Assembly: GCA_018873245.2 (NCBI GenBank) | Contig: JAEMBT020000005.1 | Location: 10,056,001-10,120,000, forward strand | DNA length: 64,000 nucleotides | Direction: 5' to 3' | Source: Archegozetes longisetosus | Lineage: Eukaryota; Arthropoda; Arachnida; Sarcoptiformes; Trhypochthoniidae | Notes under the pieces: model-generated | What the model was told of the DNA's origin: nothing | Seen by the model: the letters and a program-made list of their open reading frames with translations, nothing else | The model's database searches: none | Position numbers and translations under genes: made by a program | In this document: piece after piece, positions 1 to 12,172 of the stretch | Position numbering within the stretch: position 1 is the first letter of the stretch | Layout of the letters: every line of letters starts with the position of its first letter

Positions 1-307
1 TTACTTAAGACAAAACGCTAGAAAACGATTAAGAATAAGAAGTTAATCAATAGTAAACTTGCGTATCATTCGGTAATAAGACGTGTAAAGGGCTTTAAGG
101 CTTTTCATACAATTGAAAATCTATCCCCTATTTAGTAATCAATTTAGTTCACATTTAGGCTTCACTTTTTTCTCTCTTTGTATCTCTTGATTTTCTTCTC
201 TCACCAAATATTTTTCAAATCTAATCACGTCTGAGAATTAAAGTAAGAGATACTGAACACGATTCGAATGATCAAAACGTAGAAGCCAACTACTTTTCTC
301 ACACGTA
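1..307. other. AT-rich noncoding DNA
   Basis: No reading frame, tandem repeat or RNA gene is visible here. It is ordinary AT-rich background to the left of the first miniature transposon. Confidence 0.5.
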
Positions 308-666
308 TAGTCGAACCTAGTTACGATGGACCTTAGACTAACACCCAAAAGTCTGTTCCGAAATGTTTAAGCAAAAGTCTAAATTTCAGACCAAGACCTG
401 AATAAGCAACCTGAAACTAGGAATTGGTCAATGATTATTTGTGGACTGAATTTTGTTAACTATCTTCTTTAGTTTCTTTAAATATTGACAAGTTTTCAAT
501 AATTTTATGTGGAGTATTATAGAATTCTAATAAAATTTTAAAATTCAAATTTTGTCAACTGTAAAGGAGATTAAATTCTATAAACCACAAAGTTTTCTAT
601 CGTATTATGAGTCAACTTTTTAGCCATTTCAAGTACTTAAAACTTTATAATAATCAGGTTTGACTG
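308..666. mobile_element. pogo/Tigger-like miniature element, copy 1
   Basis: The left end reads TAGTCGAACCTAGTTACGATG and follows a TA at 306-307. The right end reads ATCAGGTTTGACTG and is followed by TA at 667-668. The ends are an imperfect terminal inverted repeat of the CAGTCNAACCTCGTTAT type. TA target duplication with such ends is the pattern of Tc1/mariner-superfamily pogo/Tigger transposons. The 359-bp interior has no transposase frame, so this is a non-autonomous, decayed MITE. Pairing of these two ends is inferred from the flanking TA dinucleotides. Confidence 0.55.
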
Positions 667-3600
667 TATTTTTATAATTATTACGCGTAAAGTCAATAGA
701 AGAGGGGAAAAAGTTATTTTACATCGTTTTTAGTATCAGTTAATTATTAGTTGAATTTATTTTCTTTCTTCTAATGAAAGTATGTTGACTGCAAATTTTA
801 TAATTCAACTCTGTCATGGTTTAAAATCAAATTAAATTTTATTGCCCTTAATAGCGTTAAGCCAAATAAATCATAAATTTGGTGCATGCAAAACAAAATA
901 AATACAGAATAACTAACCATTGAATCAATTGAAGTATCGCTTTCGTGATTAAAAACAAAATAACAGGAGAAAATAGCTTTACCTAACTCACTTTTCATAT
1001 CAATTATAGATGAGGTCATGCGAAAACCTCTTTAGCTATCTTATACTCATGTATACTTTAGCTTAATTTTCAATTTAGGACTAATCATGCGATACAGATA
1101 TCAAACGATAATCTCTGCTAAATATTTAGTCACAATCGTTAGAAGATTGCTTTGTGCCAGTTACTGGATTGGCAAGACTTCGGTTTAGAAGAAAGCCATC
1201 AAATCAATTTTTATTATTTATAGTATCGATAAGAATGTCGTTAATTTAATTGATTACCATGAATACTATTTCCCTTTAGTTCTCATCTTATTTTTAGATA
1301 TCCTTATGTTTATTTAAATCTTTTTTCTAACTTTTAAACTAATTATCGGATCCTTTGAGTCAAAGTTTGCTTGAGATAAGAAAATATAAAATGTTTAAGT
1401 TATTTCGAAAGAATGCGTTGAAAAATAGATACCTATAATGAATTGATTTGGGATCTATCAAACATATGAGTTATGAAATACTTGTTATTATTATTGAGTG
1501 AAAACAGAATCTCATGAAAATCTAAACAAAAACGTACTATGATCAATAGGTGAAGAAATAGGATCTGAATCATGATCTCTAACCCTAAAAGAATAGATAG
1601 AAATATAGATGAAGGTATGGAGAAAGGGTGTCATTCATAGAATGATTGCAGGCTTAGATCTTGTAAAATACTGGTATTATTAAACACATTGATTTTCTAT
1701 TGACAGATCAATAAATCCTATTATTAAATAAGTGTTACATAAAAGCGATTGCAAACTGTAAGTTGGTTTTTTGTTATACTTTTCCTCTACTATATAATAG
1801 TTGTTATATAGAGTGAGAAACCTTTACTAAACACTTTCAATCTCTTTTAGTCAATCTATTTTTTTCTATTAATAATTGATGGATAGATTGCTTCATTTCT
1901 ACGATTATGTTTCAAAACAAACTTCTGTTTAGTTTTTTATCATTTTTAATGATCAGATAAATATCTGAACTATTTTTGAGAGCTATTATCAAATCTATTC
2001 ATAGCTTGAGTTTTTGAACATAACTTCAGTCTTACCTCAAAATTAGGGCAAAAGTTGTGTAAAGGCTTAAAATATTTTTGATTTTCACTAATTATTTTTC
2101 TTATTAAGACAACAATTTAGAATTTAATTGTAACAATTGAGCGAGCAAATTGTTAAGTTAGTCGTGATCTTAGAGAACAATTGGTCTTAATAGCATTGAA
2201 AACATTTTTTCATACTTCATATCAAAATTGAGTCAAAAGTCATGAAATATAGAGAAAGTTTTAGATATTTTCTCAGAATAATTGAGAATAATCTCATGTA
2301 ATTATTATACAAAACAATTTATAGGAGGAAATAAAGTTCTTATTTTAAAAGTGAGTAATAAATCAATTGTAAAATCAACTGTTTCTAATGGTGTAGCATG
2401 CAGGAAAACCATATAGATATGTTTGAAGAGAAACATAAATATTTGAATAAAAACTCTTTTCTCAACTATTTCTCTCTTTCATCAAACACAATACATTCTC
2501 TATCAATTTGTTTTCATTTTTGTTCAAGCTAATTTCTGTTAATAAATCATTTGAAAATGTTGCCAACAAAACTATGGGTTGTTATATAATTGTTAAAATA
2601 AACTTTACGAACAATAAATGGTAATTAAGGGAAGTTATTGTTTGGGTAATAAATAATTTTTTTTGAATATTTTATTCTGAGAAAAATTAGGTCGCTAATT
2701 AAGTTTGTAATTACTTTATAGTTTATTGGTTCTTCAGAAAATAGTATGAGTTAAGGCAAAAATAACCCTTTTAAACGTTAATCGTTGTTACAGTTCATAA
2801 AAATTAGAGCTTTTTATACACCCATCCAAAATAACTAATATTCTTACTCCAGTAATGTATATTTTGTACTTTTCTGGTCAGAAATAGATTAGAATAAAAA
2901 ATTTTATTTACAGAATCAGTTTTAAAAGCTACAACTTCGAATAAATTTATTTCAAACTAATCACATGAAAATACTTTGAAAATGTGATAATTTTACTTTA
3001 CGAACTGTAAGTAAACTTTAGAGTAAATTTCAGATTATATAAGCAAAAATATTGGCCTAAATTAATCAAGTGATCTTCTACCGAGGAGAACATTCATATG
3101 ACTGATCCACGTATTCAATATCTTATTTAATACTACTCATTCAATTATCTTGATTGTTATTATTAAAGTAAACAAGAACACTTTATCAGTCAGCTCGATC
3201 ACTAAATTTACGTAATTTTGAGGATTAATTTCTCGATTGGTCTGAGGGAAGGGCTCGTTTAAATAATATTATATTAACTTTTGATTGAAGATATAAAAAA
3301 TAAACTATCTTAAAGATATATCTTCAAACTATTTAATAATTATCCCTAGCTATATTATATTCAGAAATTTGGCCTAAAACCAAATTAAAATAAGTAAAAT
3401 TCAATTAATTGAGTCCACGAGTATGAAAGTGTGTTAGAGAAGTAAATTGAAATTTTGCATAACACATATATAGGATAAAAAATTTATTCTATTTATAAGA
3501 TATTGTCTAAGATTCAAATATCAAAAGAGAAAATCTTTAGTAACTGGCCTAAAGCGATCAAAATCTTTTTTGAAAAAATCTAATTTTCATTTAATACGAG

Positions 3601-4358
3601 TGATATAGACATAGATAGAAAAAAAGTTATATATGGGCGTAAAAAATAGTTTAAAATTTTTATTCGGTGGCAGAAAATTAGATAAAATCAGTGAGTGTCA
3701 TAAGAAATACAATTGGAAAGTAGATCTAAAATGTAAGAGATAGTTATAGATTGAGCTGAAAAGTTAAACGATTTTTCGCTCCCCTTCTTATTATAAAATT
3801 ATTTTCGATTTTATGCTAAAAATATTCAGCTTATCAGAAAAATGGATGAAAAAAGTAATTTAGCGATGAATGAATAGTTTTATTAGTAAAAAGTTAGTAC
3901 GAGATAGATAGAGAAAAATAGTTTATAAGCTTCTGGTGAGAAGAGAAACGCCTATAACTGATAGAAATTTTTCTGCTCTGACTTTTGATTGACTTTCAAT
4001 TATTATTTATGAGAAAAAATGTTATGTGTGTATCAAAAGAGATGAAATTTTTTACTGCTAGCTATTGAAGAGCTTTAATGCCTAATCAAAGTTTGTGAAG
4101 CTTAAGAATTACTTAAACAGTGAACTATAATAAGAGGTGTTTTTTGCAGTTCATTCTTTGTAGAGTCATATCATTCTTAATTCATTTTGTTGTTCAGAGC
4201 GGTTATTGATTTGCTTCACAGCCCACTAAAAAATAGATGCCATTAATTAATGTTTTCATTTCAATAGATCTGTAGCTCGAGGCCATTATTTTTTGATTTG
4301 AGAAAAATTAAACTCTCAAAGAGTGAGCAGATAGTCAAGTTTGATTGAGAGACATGTA
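667..4358. other. gene-poor AT-rich stretch
   Basis: I see no convincing exon, RNA gene or tandem array. A TATCGATA octamer (the DREF/BEAF-type motif of flies) occurs at 1224-1231. A 73-codon minus-strand frame at 798-1019 is rich in F, I, Y and S and has no splice context, so it is not called a gene. Confidence 0.5.
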
Positions 4359-4564
4359 CGGTAAAACCTCGCTATAGTAAAGGTCTATATTACAAAGATT
4401 CGATATAACCAAAATTAACAGAAAAATTTCGAATCGATCAAGTTTCTACTTAAACAAATTTCGATATAATAAATTTTCATATAAAGACAATTCCATGTGA
4501 CATAAATTGGACATAAAAGAGTCAATCGTCTGACCTTGAACTTCGCAATAACTGGGTTCTACTA
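4359..4564. mobile_element. pogo/Tigger-like miniature element, copy 2 (206 bp)
   Basis: The left end CGGTAAAACCTCGCTATAGT follows TA at 4357-4358. The right end AACTGGGTTCTACTA is followed by TA at 4565-4566. The length is 206 bp, exactly that of the copy at 21617-21822, and both contain an internal TTTCGATATAAT motif, so the two probably belong to one subfamily. No coding frame is present. Confidence 0.75.
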
Positions 4565-7500
4565 TATTTTTGTGAGAAGATGCCGATTCTCTTTATGTTC
4601 GAACTTTTATTTTTCTAAGTTTAGTCATTGCTCTCTCAGTGGTTGATATAATTTGAAGTCGAAAAAAAACAAAATATAAGACACTCAACAATGAAGGCAT
4701 TGCTGTCTACTTAAGATAATATCAACACATGACATGTAGGCTTTCGGTGACGTCTTTAGTTACTCTTAAAAGAGATTAAAAATAAAGATAAGTTTATGAA
4801 TGCGCTGAGAGAAACAAAGCGCTACTTAACAGAGAGTTTTGTCTAATTTGTATTTGTATAGTATTGAGAATAATATCAAGCTAATATACCTTTTCGGCTG
4901 ATGTCAAGTAGAAAAATCAACTTTCTTACGCCTTATTGCTTTCAAATGAAATGAATTGAATATACGTTTTTTTGCTCTTTGATCACAATTAGGATAAGAA
5001 TTTGTGCGGTATTTTTCTGTTTAAAAATTCTTTCTATACCTTAAGTATAGGTAGAAACAAACGTTCAATCTTTAATGAGATCTAAGAAAATCTAATTTTA
5101 TGTATTCAGTAGTTATTAGTTTAAAAGTATTTAAAAGTAATAATAGATTTTATATAAATTTCATGACTATAAAGAATAAGAAAAAAGTTTTCTAATCTTA
5201 TAAAAGGGTTCTAAAAGCGATTTCATGACTGGAAGCAATGAAAAGAAGCAAAAAAATGATACCGCATTTAAAACATAATACCAAATGTATATAAGAAAAA
5301 GAAAATATTTATCACATCCTAAACCAGTTAAAAATTTAAGTTTTAGTTTCAGTCCTATTATGATTAATAGACTGTAAATATTTGTTAGTATGAAAGAGTT
5401 TAATGTATTGAATAGAGATGTTGGCCTTTTGATCTATTGTTAGTTTTTGTTCTAGTGCGCTTTTACAATCAAAAGACTAGTTATTATTCTTGTTAATAAA
5501 CTTTTATTATCTTCTTATATGTATAGCCAACAATAGAATACCAAAACTAATGAATACGTTTCTTCAATGCATTCCATTTCGTCAATCACTGCAATTATAA
5601 TAAACTTTTTCATAGAAACGTATAGACAGAGAATGAGAATAATTGTTATGAAAGCCATAGGAGACAGAATAGGAATATATTATAAAAGAGAAGTGACTTA
5701 AAATTAGATTTATTTTTATCTAACATCACATTCAATTTTAAAGTCTTTCTATCTTATTGTATGTGCCTTTCTATTATTCAATGTTAGGGTCAATCAGTCG
5801 ATGGGTTATTGAACTTGGCATTCAATCTAAAGAATATATTTATAAATTGCAAATAATAAATTTGTTTTATATGTAAAATTCTGTTTTTATGCTTTTTACT
5901 AGTATAGATAATTTTGTTTTCTAAATTATCTTTTAAACATATCTTCTTCTCTAAAGTTTTATAACTTCTTTCTCTTCTATGAATTTATTCTTCTCATAGA
6001 ATAATAATAAAACAATTTGCACTTAAAATAAAATATGCGTTTAAAAACTTAGAATAAAATAACTTTTACTGTATAGACGGTTATTATTTTCTCTCATAAT
6101 GCCGAATAAAACAGTGGTGAATATTTTTCTCTAGATGATTCAGATCATTTTCAAGTTATAATTTTTTAATTAGAAAAAGTTCTTAATTAGAATTATAAAT
6201 TTTTTAATGAAAATTCTCAATTCAAGGTTAAATTTGAAACAATAAGATTATCTTGAAAAGCACATTATTTTTTAGTGCGATCACTAACATTTTTTTCGTG
6301 AAACAATCCTTTCTTATCAATTTATCACATAAGAGAAAATATCAATTGAATCAGATTTTCTTCAAATTATTCACTTTGAAATTTCATTCAAACTACTTGC
6401 ATAAAAATCTTCCTAAAATCTGATTGTTTTTGATTGACAAATAGTAGAGATATATTTCAATGTATATAAGGAAATATCGGAAAATTTAAAATTGAGAGCA
6501 CTCATAAGAGCCAAATCGCTGATCCAGTCATAAGGACTGATAAATTATGTTAAAGAGACAAAATTAACCGAATCTAAAATTTCAAAGTACCCTATGTGTG
6601 ACTCCGATCACCTAAAGCTTTCAAATTGATTTCGTAAAAATTAACCAAGTTTATAGTTTTGCCATTGTTCACTCATTGTTCAGAATTTTTGAAAATCTTA
6701 GTTTATTCAATGATGAAAAGGTTAAGATTTCCGTTAATCGTAATAGTTTTTAAAAATATTCGATTTTTAAGTTAAATTTTCACTCATAGTCCTTTATGAA
6801 TAAGAATAGTTTAGGCCAGGTTAGGCAAAATCTGATTTAAATGAGAATAAATTTTTAGGCCAAATGGGGTACGATTTCGAGATTTTGAGAGTTGAAATAA
6901 GTCGAAAAAACTAGATAATAATAGCATTGATGGCACAGTTGGGGGAAAATCAACATAAACATAAACAATTGTTAACAAAAGGAGCTGTCATTCAGTGATT
7001 TCATAAGCTAGTGAAAAATTCATAGATTCCAAGTTATGAAGAAGTAAGAAACCACTACCGATTGATTATTTACTTTGTTAAACAATTCAGTAATTATGGG
7101 AAAAGAGTTAAATGCTAGTTATGCAATATTTATTCATTGTAGTAACATTCACGAACTCTTCTTCCATTGACTAATGATTTTCAATAACATCTACTTAGCA
7201 GGTACTGTACTTAAACTTCAACTAACTTTTAGGTCACTCTTCCGGGTGTTGAGGCAATACTGGTATCAGAAAATCATTATCAATGATAGAAAATAGATAT
7301 AATAATTATCTCTACCACTTGAAAGCTATGATCTTTTAGTATTAAACCAGTAAAGGAAGAAAAAAGTTTGCAAAACTTTTCTATCAGATAGTTATGTCTC
7401 TTATATTAGTGTTTTTTAAGCACAACAAGAGTAGAACTTAAACGTGAACATTTCATGACTATTAGCCTAAAGGGATTATTAGTAGAGAAAAAACTCCTGA

Positions 7501-8261
7501 TTTTTGATTACACTAAACATCTTCTCTCCTCTTATGGTCTCTCTCTTGAAAGGCTAATCACTTCGTGCGTTAGCTTCAGTACCTGTACTAATATTTGACT
7601 TTTAAAATATTCTAAATGTATTAGTATTTTCAACTTTTCTTTTTTGCTCCTAACCCTCAACTCTAATCATTATCTTATATTAGATTTCAGTCTGAGTTTA
7701 GTCTTCAATTTTTTAGAATTGAGTAGAATTTATTATTTGATTTGATTTTTTATTTTGATTATAATCAAGTTTACCAATCATTTGATTATTTTTTAGACTA
7801 TATATTGATTGATGTATTTATTCGATTTACAAATGAATTTAGGAGTAATTGAATGAAAGTTTGGTTTGTTTGAAAAATGCAAAAATTATAATTGATTTTG
7901 TTGAGAGAAAATTGTTCAAAACAAATAAATGAAAGGCTATTGAACAGGGAAACAAATTTGTTTAATAGAAGATTCAATGAAAATCTTCTTCAAAGCTATG
8001 AATAAGAAAATATTTTCATTTATATTCATAAATAGCTTATTTGTTGAGTTAAACAAGTTTTAAATTGAAAATGTTTTTGGCATTAGACATGTTCTGAAAA
8101 CTGACAGATAGCTAGATATCCAAAAAATTGACTGCTAATCAAAATAGTTTATAAACTACTCAGAGCATTTTTTCCACAAAATTGCATATACGGCACAAAA
8201 ATAATGTTTTATAGCATCTTCAGTCATCTCATAAACCTTCTATTCCTTCTTATTCTTTCAG
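4565..8261. other. gene-poor AT-rich stretch
   Basis: No exon was recognised. A CRE-like TGACGTC lies at 4748-4754 inside a slightly GC-richer patch. A foldback sits at 6156-6198 (separate entry). Around 7230-7290 there are short palindromes such as ATCATTATCAATGAT. Otherwise nothing. Confidence 0.45.
6156..6198. repeat. AT-rich foldback
   Basis: TTATAATTTTTTAATTAGAA is followed after AAAAG by TTCTTAATTAGAATTATAA. The arms are about 19-20 bp with a few mismatches and a very short loop. It would form a cruciform or RNA hairpin. The loop is too short for an ordinary microRNA precursor. No function is assigned. Confidence 0.5.
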
Positions 8262-8384
8262 TTAACACTCTCAGCAGGACTTCATATAACAGTCAAGAGT
8301 AACCATACAACAGAGAAGAAGTATTTTATGAATCACTTCGAGGTTATTCAGTCGAAACAGCTTATGATCCAGGAGTCTGAATGA
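8262..8384 (+). CDS. candidate terminal exon, unknown protein
   Basis: A strong acceptor-like tract (TTCTATTCCTTCTTATTCTTTCAG by parts, ending at 8261) precedes 40 open codons and a TGA at 8382-8384. The frame begins LTLSAGLHITVKSNHTTEK and ends IQSKQLMIQESE. It is rich in K, E, Q and H, unlike the F/I/Y-rich chance frames of this window. The other two frames stop early. I do not recognise the product and see no clear poly(A) signal. Forty open codons alone are weak evidence, so the call rests on the acceptor and residue composition. Confidence 0.25.
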   Translation, partial: LTLSAGLHITVKSNHTTEKKYFMNHFEVIQSKQLMIQESE

Positions 8385-8877
8385 AAAAGTTTAAAAGTTT
8401 AACTTTGTTTAAAGTGGAAAATAATGCTAAATTTCTCTATGATCAACTGTAACAATTCAATGTTTGTTTGAGTGAAGAGTTCCAGAAGAACTTAAGTCAG
8501 GCTTACTTATAACTATTACTTAAGCCTTTTATCTTCAAATCCATTTAATTCCTCAAACTGAGAATAGATTTCTGTAGAAAGAGAGAAACTTGAAAATTAA
8601 ATATTCAGTTACAGTTCAGTTCTTTCGAATTAATGGCAAAATTAACCTAAAAGTTGATGACTTTTCACTGTAATAATTTATATATTTTGCCCTTTTCTCT
8701 TAAAACGGGGCAAAAATATAAATCAAATACAGTTGAAGATAAAGAAAAATAGTTATACTTAAAAATAATGTTCTGTTTTAATAAATGTCTTCCTTTTAGT
8801 TGGAAGCGCTCAAAAATTTTTGAAAAGTTAGAAAATACTGACACAAACTTATAAAACTTTTCATAACAAGCGCTCAG
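8385..8877. other. AT-rich spacer
   Basis: I see nothing beyond AT-rich background here. No poly(A) hexamer AATAAA is obvious close to the candidate stop at 8384. Confidence 0.4.
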
Positions 8878-9110
8878 CAGGTGTTAAAATCCCTCTTGAC
8901 TCCATTTTCAATCCCCAAAAGATTTCCCCAAATTTTTTCCCCAAAAACTTTGCATAAGTTTAACTGACGAAAAATGTTTTCTCCCCTCGTGTTCACTATA
9001 TAATTGCCTCCCGGGTTGTGATACCCGAAAATTGACTTCTACTCAGCCCTTGACCTTTAGCCCCATCGATAGCGTGCTGTTCGCTGACGGTCAAACACGC
9101 AAAACAATCT
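8878..9110. promoter_or_regulatory. GC-richer block with clustered motifs
   Basis: The block contains several CCCC runs (CCCCAAAA, TTTCCCCAAA), a TATATAA at 8997-9003, a palindrome-like CCCGGGTTGTGATACCCG, a TGACCTTT (AAAGGTCA on the minus strand, a nuclear-receptor monomer site) at 9051-9058, CATCGATAG, and GGTCAA near 9089. It contrasts sharply with its surroundings and holds no long frame. It could be a small promoter or enhancer. This is inference from composition and motifs only. Confidence 0.3.
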
Positions 9111-9921
9111 ACTAATGAAGAAAAGATGAAAATACTTCTTATTTTCAATACATTTGACAACAAAAAGTTAATACAATTTCATTATAAGAATAATAACGCT
9201 TTTTTGAATACCAGAAAAACTTTTTTCCAATTATTTATCAAATGTTTCGGTCAGTCTTTTAAGGACTGTTTGGTGTCCGAATAATGCAGTTTTTTTGAAG
9301 ATGAGATAATTATTTCTATTTAAAAATCGGCGGATATAATAATAAGAAATTAGTTTCCAAATATTTATTATGCTTTGACTCTCAATAAATCAGTTGAGGC
9401 CCTAATAGAAGTCAATTATAAAAGAAATAAAGCTAAGAAAACCTTATCTTTTAACTTTAAAAAATCTTTATGTAAATGACCATAACCCGCCTCTAGTTCT
9501 TAGAAAATAAATTTACTTTAAGTGGAAATAACTCTTTATTCTTGCTTTTGAACGAATGAATGACAAATGAATAAACTTTTGATTTATTCATAAGTTGTTT
9601 ATTCCTAGAAGTACTAATTTAGTGCCCAATCACTACTGAACAAAAATATTTATGTAAAAACACAACTAGTTTTCTGGCATTTAATCATCAAATCTCTCTT
9701 ACGATTCACTGAACAGGACATGAATTTGACTCATTTCAAGAATAATTAACTTTCCAGGTAATCCTGTCTAGAGATAACTGAGAAATATGTCTGAAAAACT
9801 AATTGAAAACATACGACTTCAAAGCTGGAAATAAAGTAAACTATTTTTAGAAATTGCATCCTTTACATTAAACTATTAATTAATTAAATCACCATTTTAA
9901 TCTTTTGCAAACTTTTTAATC
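9111..9921. other. AT-rich spacer
   Basis: No supported feature. There are short GC spots only, for example around 9480-9500. Confidence 0.4.
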
Positions 9922-10078
9922 TTATGCAAACATTTTGTTCGCTTTACTCATACTTATCTCAGTTTTTTGCTTTAATTTCTCATGAAATTCAATATTTTTA
10001 AGCTTTTCATAACCCTTGACATCATATTCTGATTGATTTGTAAAGTAATCCAATTGGGGAGAATTTGATTGGCAATAT
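9922..10078 (-). CDS. candidate terminal exon, unknown protein
   Basis: On the minus strand an AG at 10080-10079 (context TTTGTTCTAAG) opens a frame running to TAA at 9922-9924. It includes SNSPQLDYFTNQSEYDVKGY and ends EISMSKANKMFA. The residue mix (K, E, N, Q, D) is more protein-like than most frames here. The frame also stays open upstream to an ATG at 10155, but that part is pyrimidine-rich and looks like intron end. The acceptor is mediocre and the product is not recognised. It may be a chance frame. Confidence 0.2.
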
Positions 10079-10155
10079 CTTAGAACAAATATTTTGATTA
10101 TAAGTGATTTAAATTTAGTAGTACAAGTGTTTGAAGGGAAGGAAAACAGGAACAA

Positions 10156-11020
10156 CTTGAAGCATTAGTAATAGATTATTTTTCAATGGCATGCAAGCTT
10201 AAATATAAATTAAACTTAAGATAATCTTTTACCCTATTCTACCTATCTCTAAGTTTATAACTTTCAATTTAAACATTAATATTACTAAAAATCAAGCTTT
10301 TATTCTTTTCGTTTTAAGTAAAAATTATTCATTTTTACTTAAAACATCACAATTTTGAGTCTTTCAAACATGAACTTTCAATGAATCACACGCGATTTCT
10401 CGAAACTCAATCAAATGAAAAGTGATTTTTATACATGTGAAAGGCTGGTCATAACATGTTTTACTATTGGTATGCATCTAAATAATACATAGAAATGTAT
10501 TAGAAGCAAAAAAGCGCTTCGAATGAAATTTTAGGGGAAACTAAATAATAGTATGTATTTAAAAAACGGCAGAAAAAGTATAGTTATGTAGAAAAATCAT
10601 TTCTATAGCCAATAGATAAGTGAAGAGTAAGTTTAACATTAGAAATAAGAATTGAGGGGCAGTTAGAGGGCTGGAAGAGTATGAGTTAAAGTAATTTTTA
10701 AGCTATTTTTTCTTCTTCGTCACCAAACATATGAATTAAAGTTTGTGGGACAAAAAATCTTTTAGCGTTAACATTGCTCCAGTGGTATAATTTTGAACAA
10801 TGTAAGAATCTTTTTTCAACAATAGTAATCTAAAAATTATAGGTTATCCCCCAAATACAACAATAGTGAGCTTCTAGAAACTGTTAAGACTTTTTTTTCA
10901 TCTAATCTAATTTTTGTTTACATCAATTATTCCTAATTCAAAATTTCATTATGTCCAAAATTTTTGATATCGAAACATTTCTTTTTTGCTAAATGGAAAC
11001 TCCATTGCGCATAGCTCAAT
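10156..11020. other. AT-rich spacer
   Basis: No exon or RNA gene is seen. The left part of the decayed element whose right end lies at 11021-11038 may lie here, but I could not find a convincing left end. Confidence 0.35.
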
Positions 11021-11038
11021 TATAACGAGGTTTTACTG
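11021..11038. mobile_element. right end of a pogo/Tigger-like element
   Basis: ATAACGAGGTTTTACTG is followed by TA at 11039-11040. It is the best match in the window to the family terminal repeat (reverse complement CAGTAAAACCTCGTTAT). The partner end was not found with confidence, so the element is truncated or diverged. Confidence 0.55.
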
Positions 11039-11079
11039 TAAAACATTTCTCTTTATGTTAGTGGTAGTGAAGAGACAAC

Positions 11080-11370
11080 GATTTCTGGCAGGAGATTAGA
11101 CTCAGAAAAATAAGTGACGAGTGGAAGACGTAGTCTTGTATGTTATGCTATTTGCCTGGCTCAGCTTTCTGTTGTAGTCTTATGTATATTCTGTGTATAA
11201 AGTAATTTAAAAGCGTCTGCAATACTATTAAGGGTAGAGTAGGAGAAGTGCTACTGAATTATGGCTTCAGATACTAGATGTATACCGAGTGAGGAATAGG
11301 TACCCATTAAGGGGAACCCTATGTATGGTATTTGCGAATAAAGATAGAGTAATGCAGAGAAAAATATGTG
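11080..11370. other. GC-richer island
   Basis: About 290 bp of more balanced composition starts near GACAACGATTTCTGGCAGGA and includes GTATACCGAGTGAGG and GGGGAACCC. Short open frames exist on both strands: about 19 codons including a hydrophobic VVLYVMLFAWLSFLL on +, and about 28 codons on minus. None has clear splice sites. It could be an exon or a regulatory element. Confidence 0.25.
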
Positions 11371-11922
11371 TTATTAGAGGCAAAACATGGAATAAGTATT
11401 TTTTTCGATTTGCAAATGTCATACTTTTAGCTGAATAACACGGATTTTGTATTATGTTATTTGAATGAAAACATGTGTAACTTATTTCTTATTTCTTTTT
11501 AAGGCTTCTTCTGGTCAACGATTTTCAATATTTTACTTTATTTTTGGCTCTCCTTTCGTTAATATGCTTTTTCAAGTTTGACCAAATAATTAATTTTACT
11601 CACTTTTTAGAAGGTTTTATTTTGAAAAGTTTTCGTTTTGGTTTTATAACATTTGATACAATTTTTTCTGATAAGAGAGTTTTGGATTTCGTTGATTTGA
11701 ACGATTTGTCAAAAATATTTTTAAAGTTATCTTGACTCGAATCTTATTGAAATTGATTAGGCCAGACTAATTCATTGAAAAAGTATAATATTTCTGTAAA
11801 CATCTGAAGTCTTCAAACTAGTGAGCTATAGGAAAAAATTTCAAACAGTAAGAAAATAGTGGTTATAGACAAAAGTACGTAAATAGACTTATTTAACATA
11901 AAAAAGTTATGACTTTTATCTG
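11371..11922. other. AT-rich stretch with a chance frame
   Basis: A 63-codon plus-strand frame at 11544-11735 is dominated by F, L, I and S, lacks splice context, and is best read as chance. Nothing else is visible. Confidence 0.4.
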
Positions 11923-12063
11923 ACATTACATGAAAGAATTTGATGTTATGTCCATGTAATGTTTACTATGGCTATGATTTTTTATTATTATTAATATTAT
12001 AAATAATAATACCATAAATTGATATGTTATGCATAACAGGAAAACATTACATTACATTACATA
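11923..12063. repeat. palindrome cluster with ATTAC repeats
   Basis: ACATTACATG (11923-11932) and CATGTAATGT (11953-11962) are perfect 10-bp inverted arms around a 20-nt loop. The block ATTATTATT...AAATAATAAT at about 11984-12010 folds back. TGTTATGCATAACA (12025-12038) is a perfect 14-bp palindrome. The cluster ends in CATTACATTACATTACATA at about 12044-12062, which repeats the first arm. It resembles a small foldback element, but no target duplication was identified. Confidence 0.5.
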
Positions 12064-12148
12064 AAATATTATGCCTATCAATAGGAACCAATGTATGAAA
12101 AGCAAGAACATAAGTGCGAATACATGTTACTCTTACTCAGTACAAATA

Positions 12149-12172
12149 CAGTCGAATCTGATTATGATAACT
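12149..12172. mobile_element. left end of a pogo/Tigger-like element
   Basis: CAGTCGAATCTGATTATGAT follows TA at 12147-12148. It matches the family left end with several substitutions. No matching right end was found within a few hundred bases. Confidence 0.35.
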
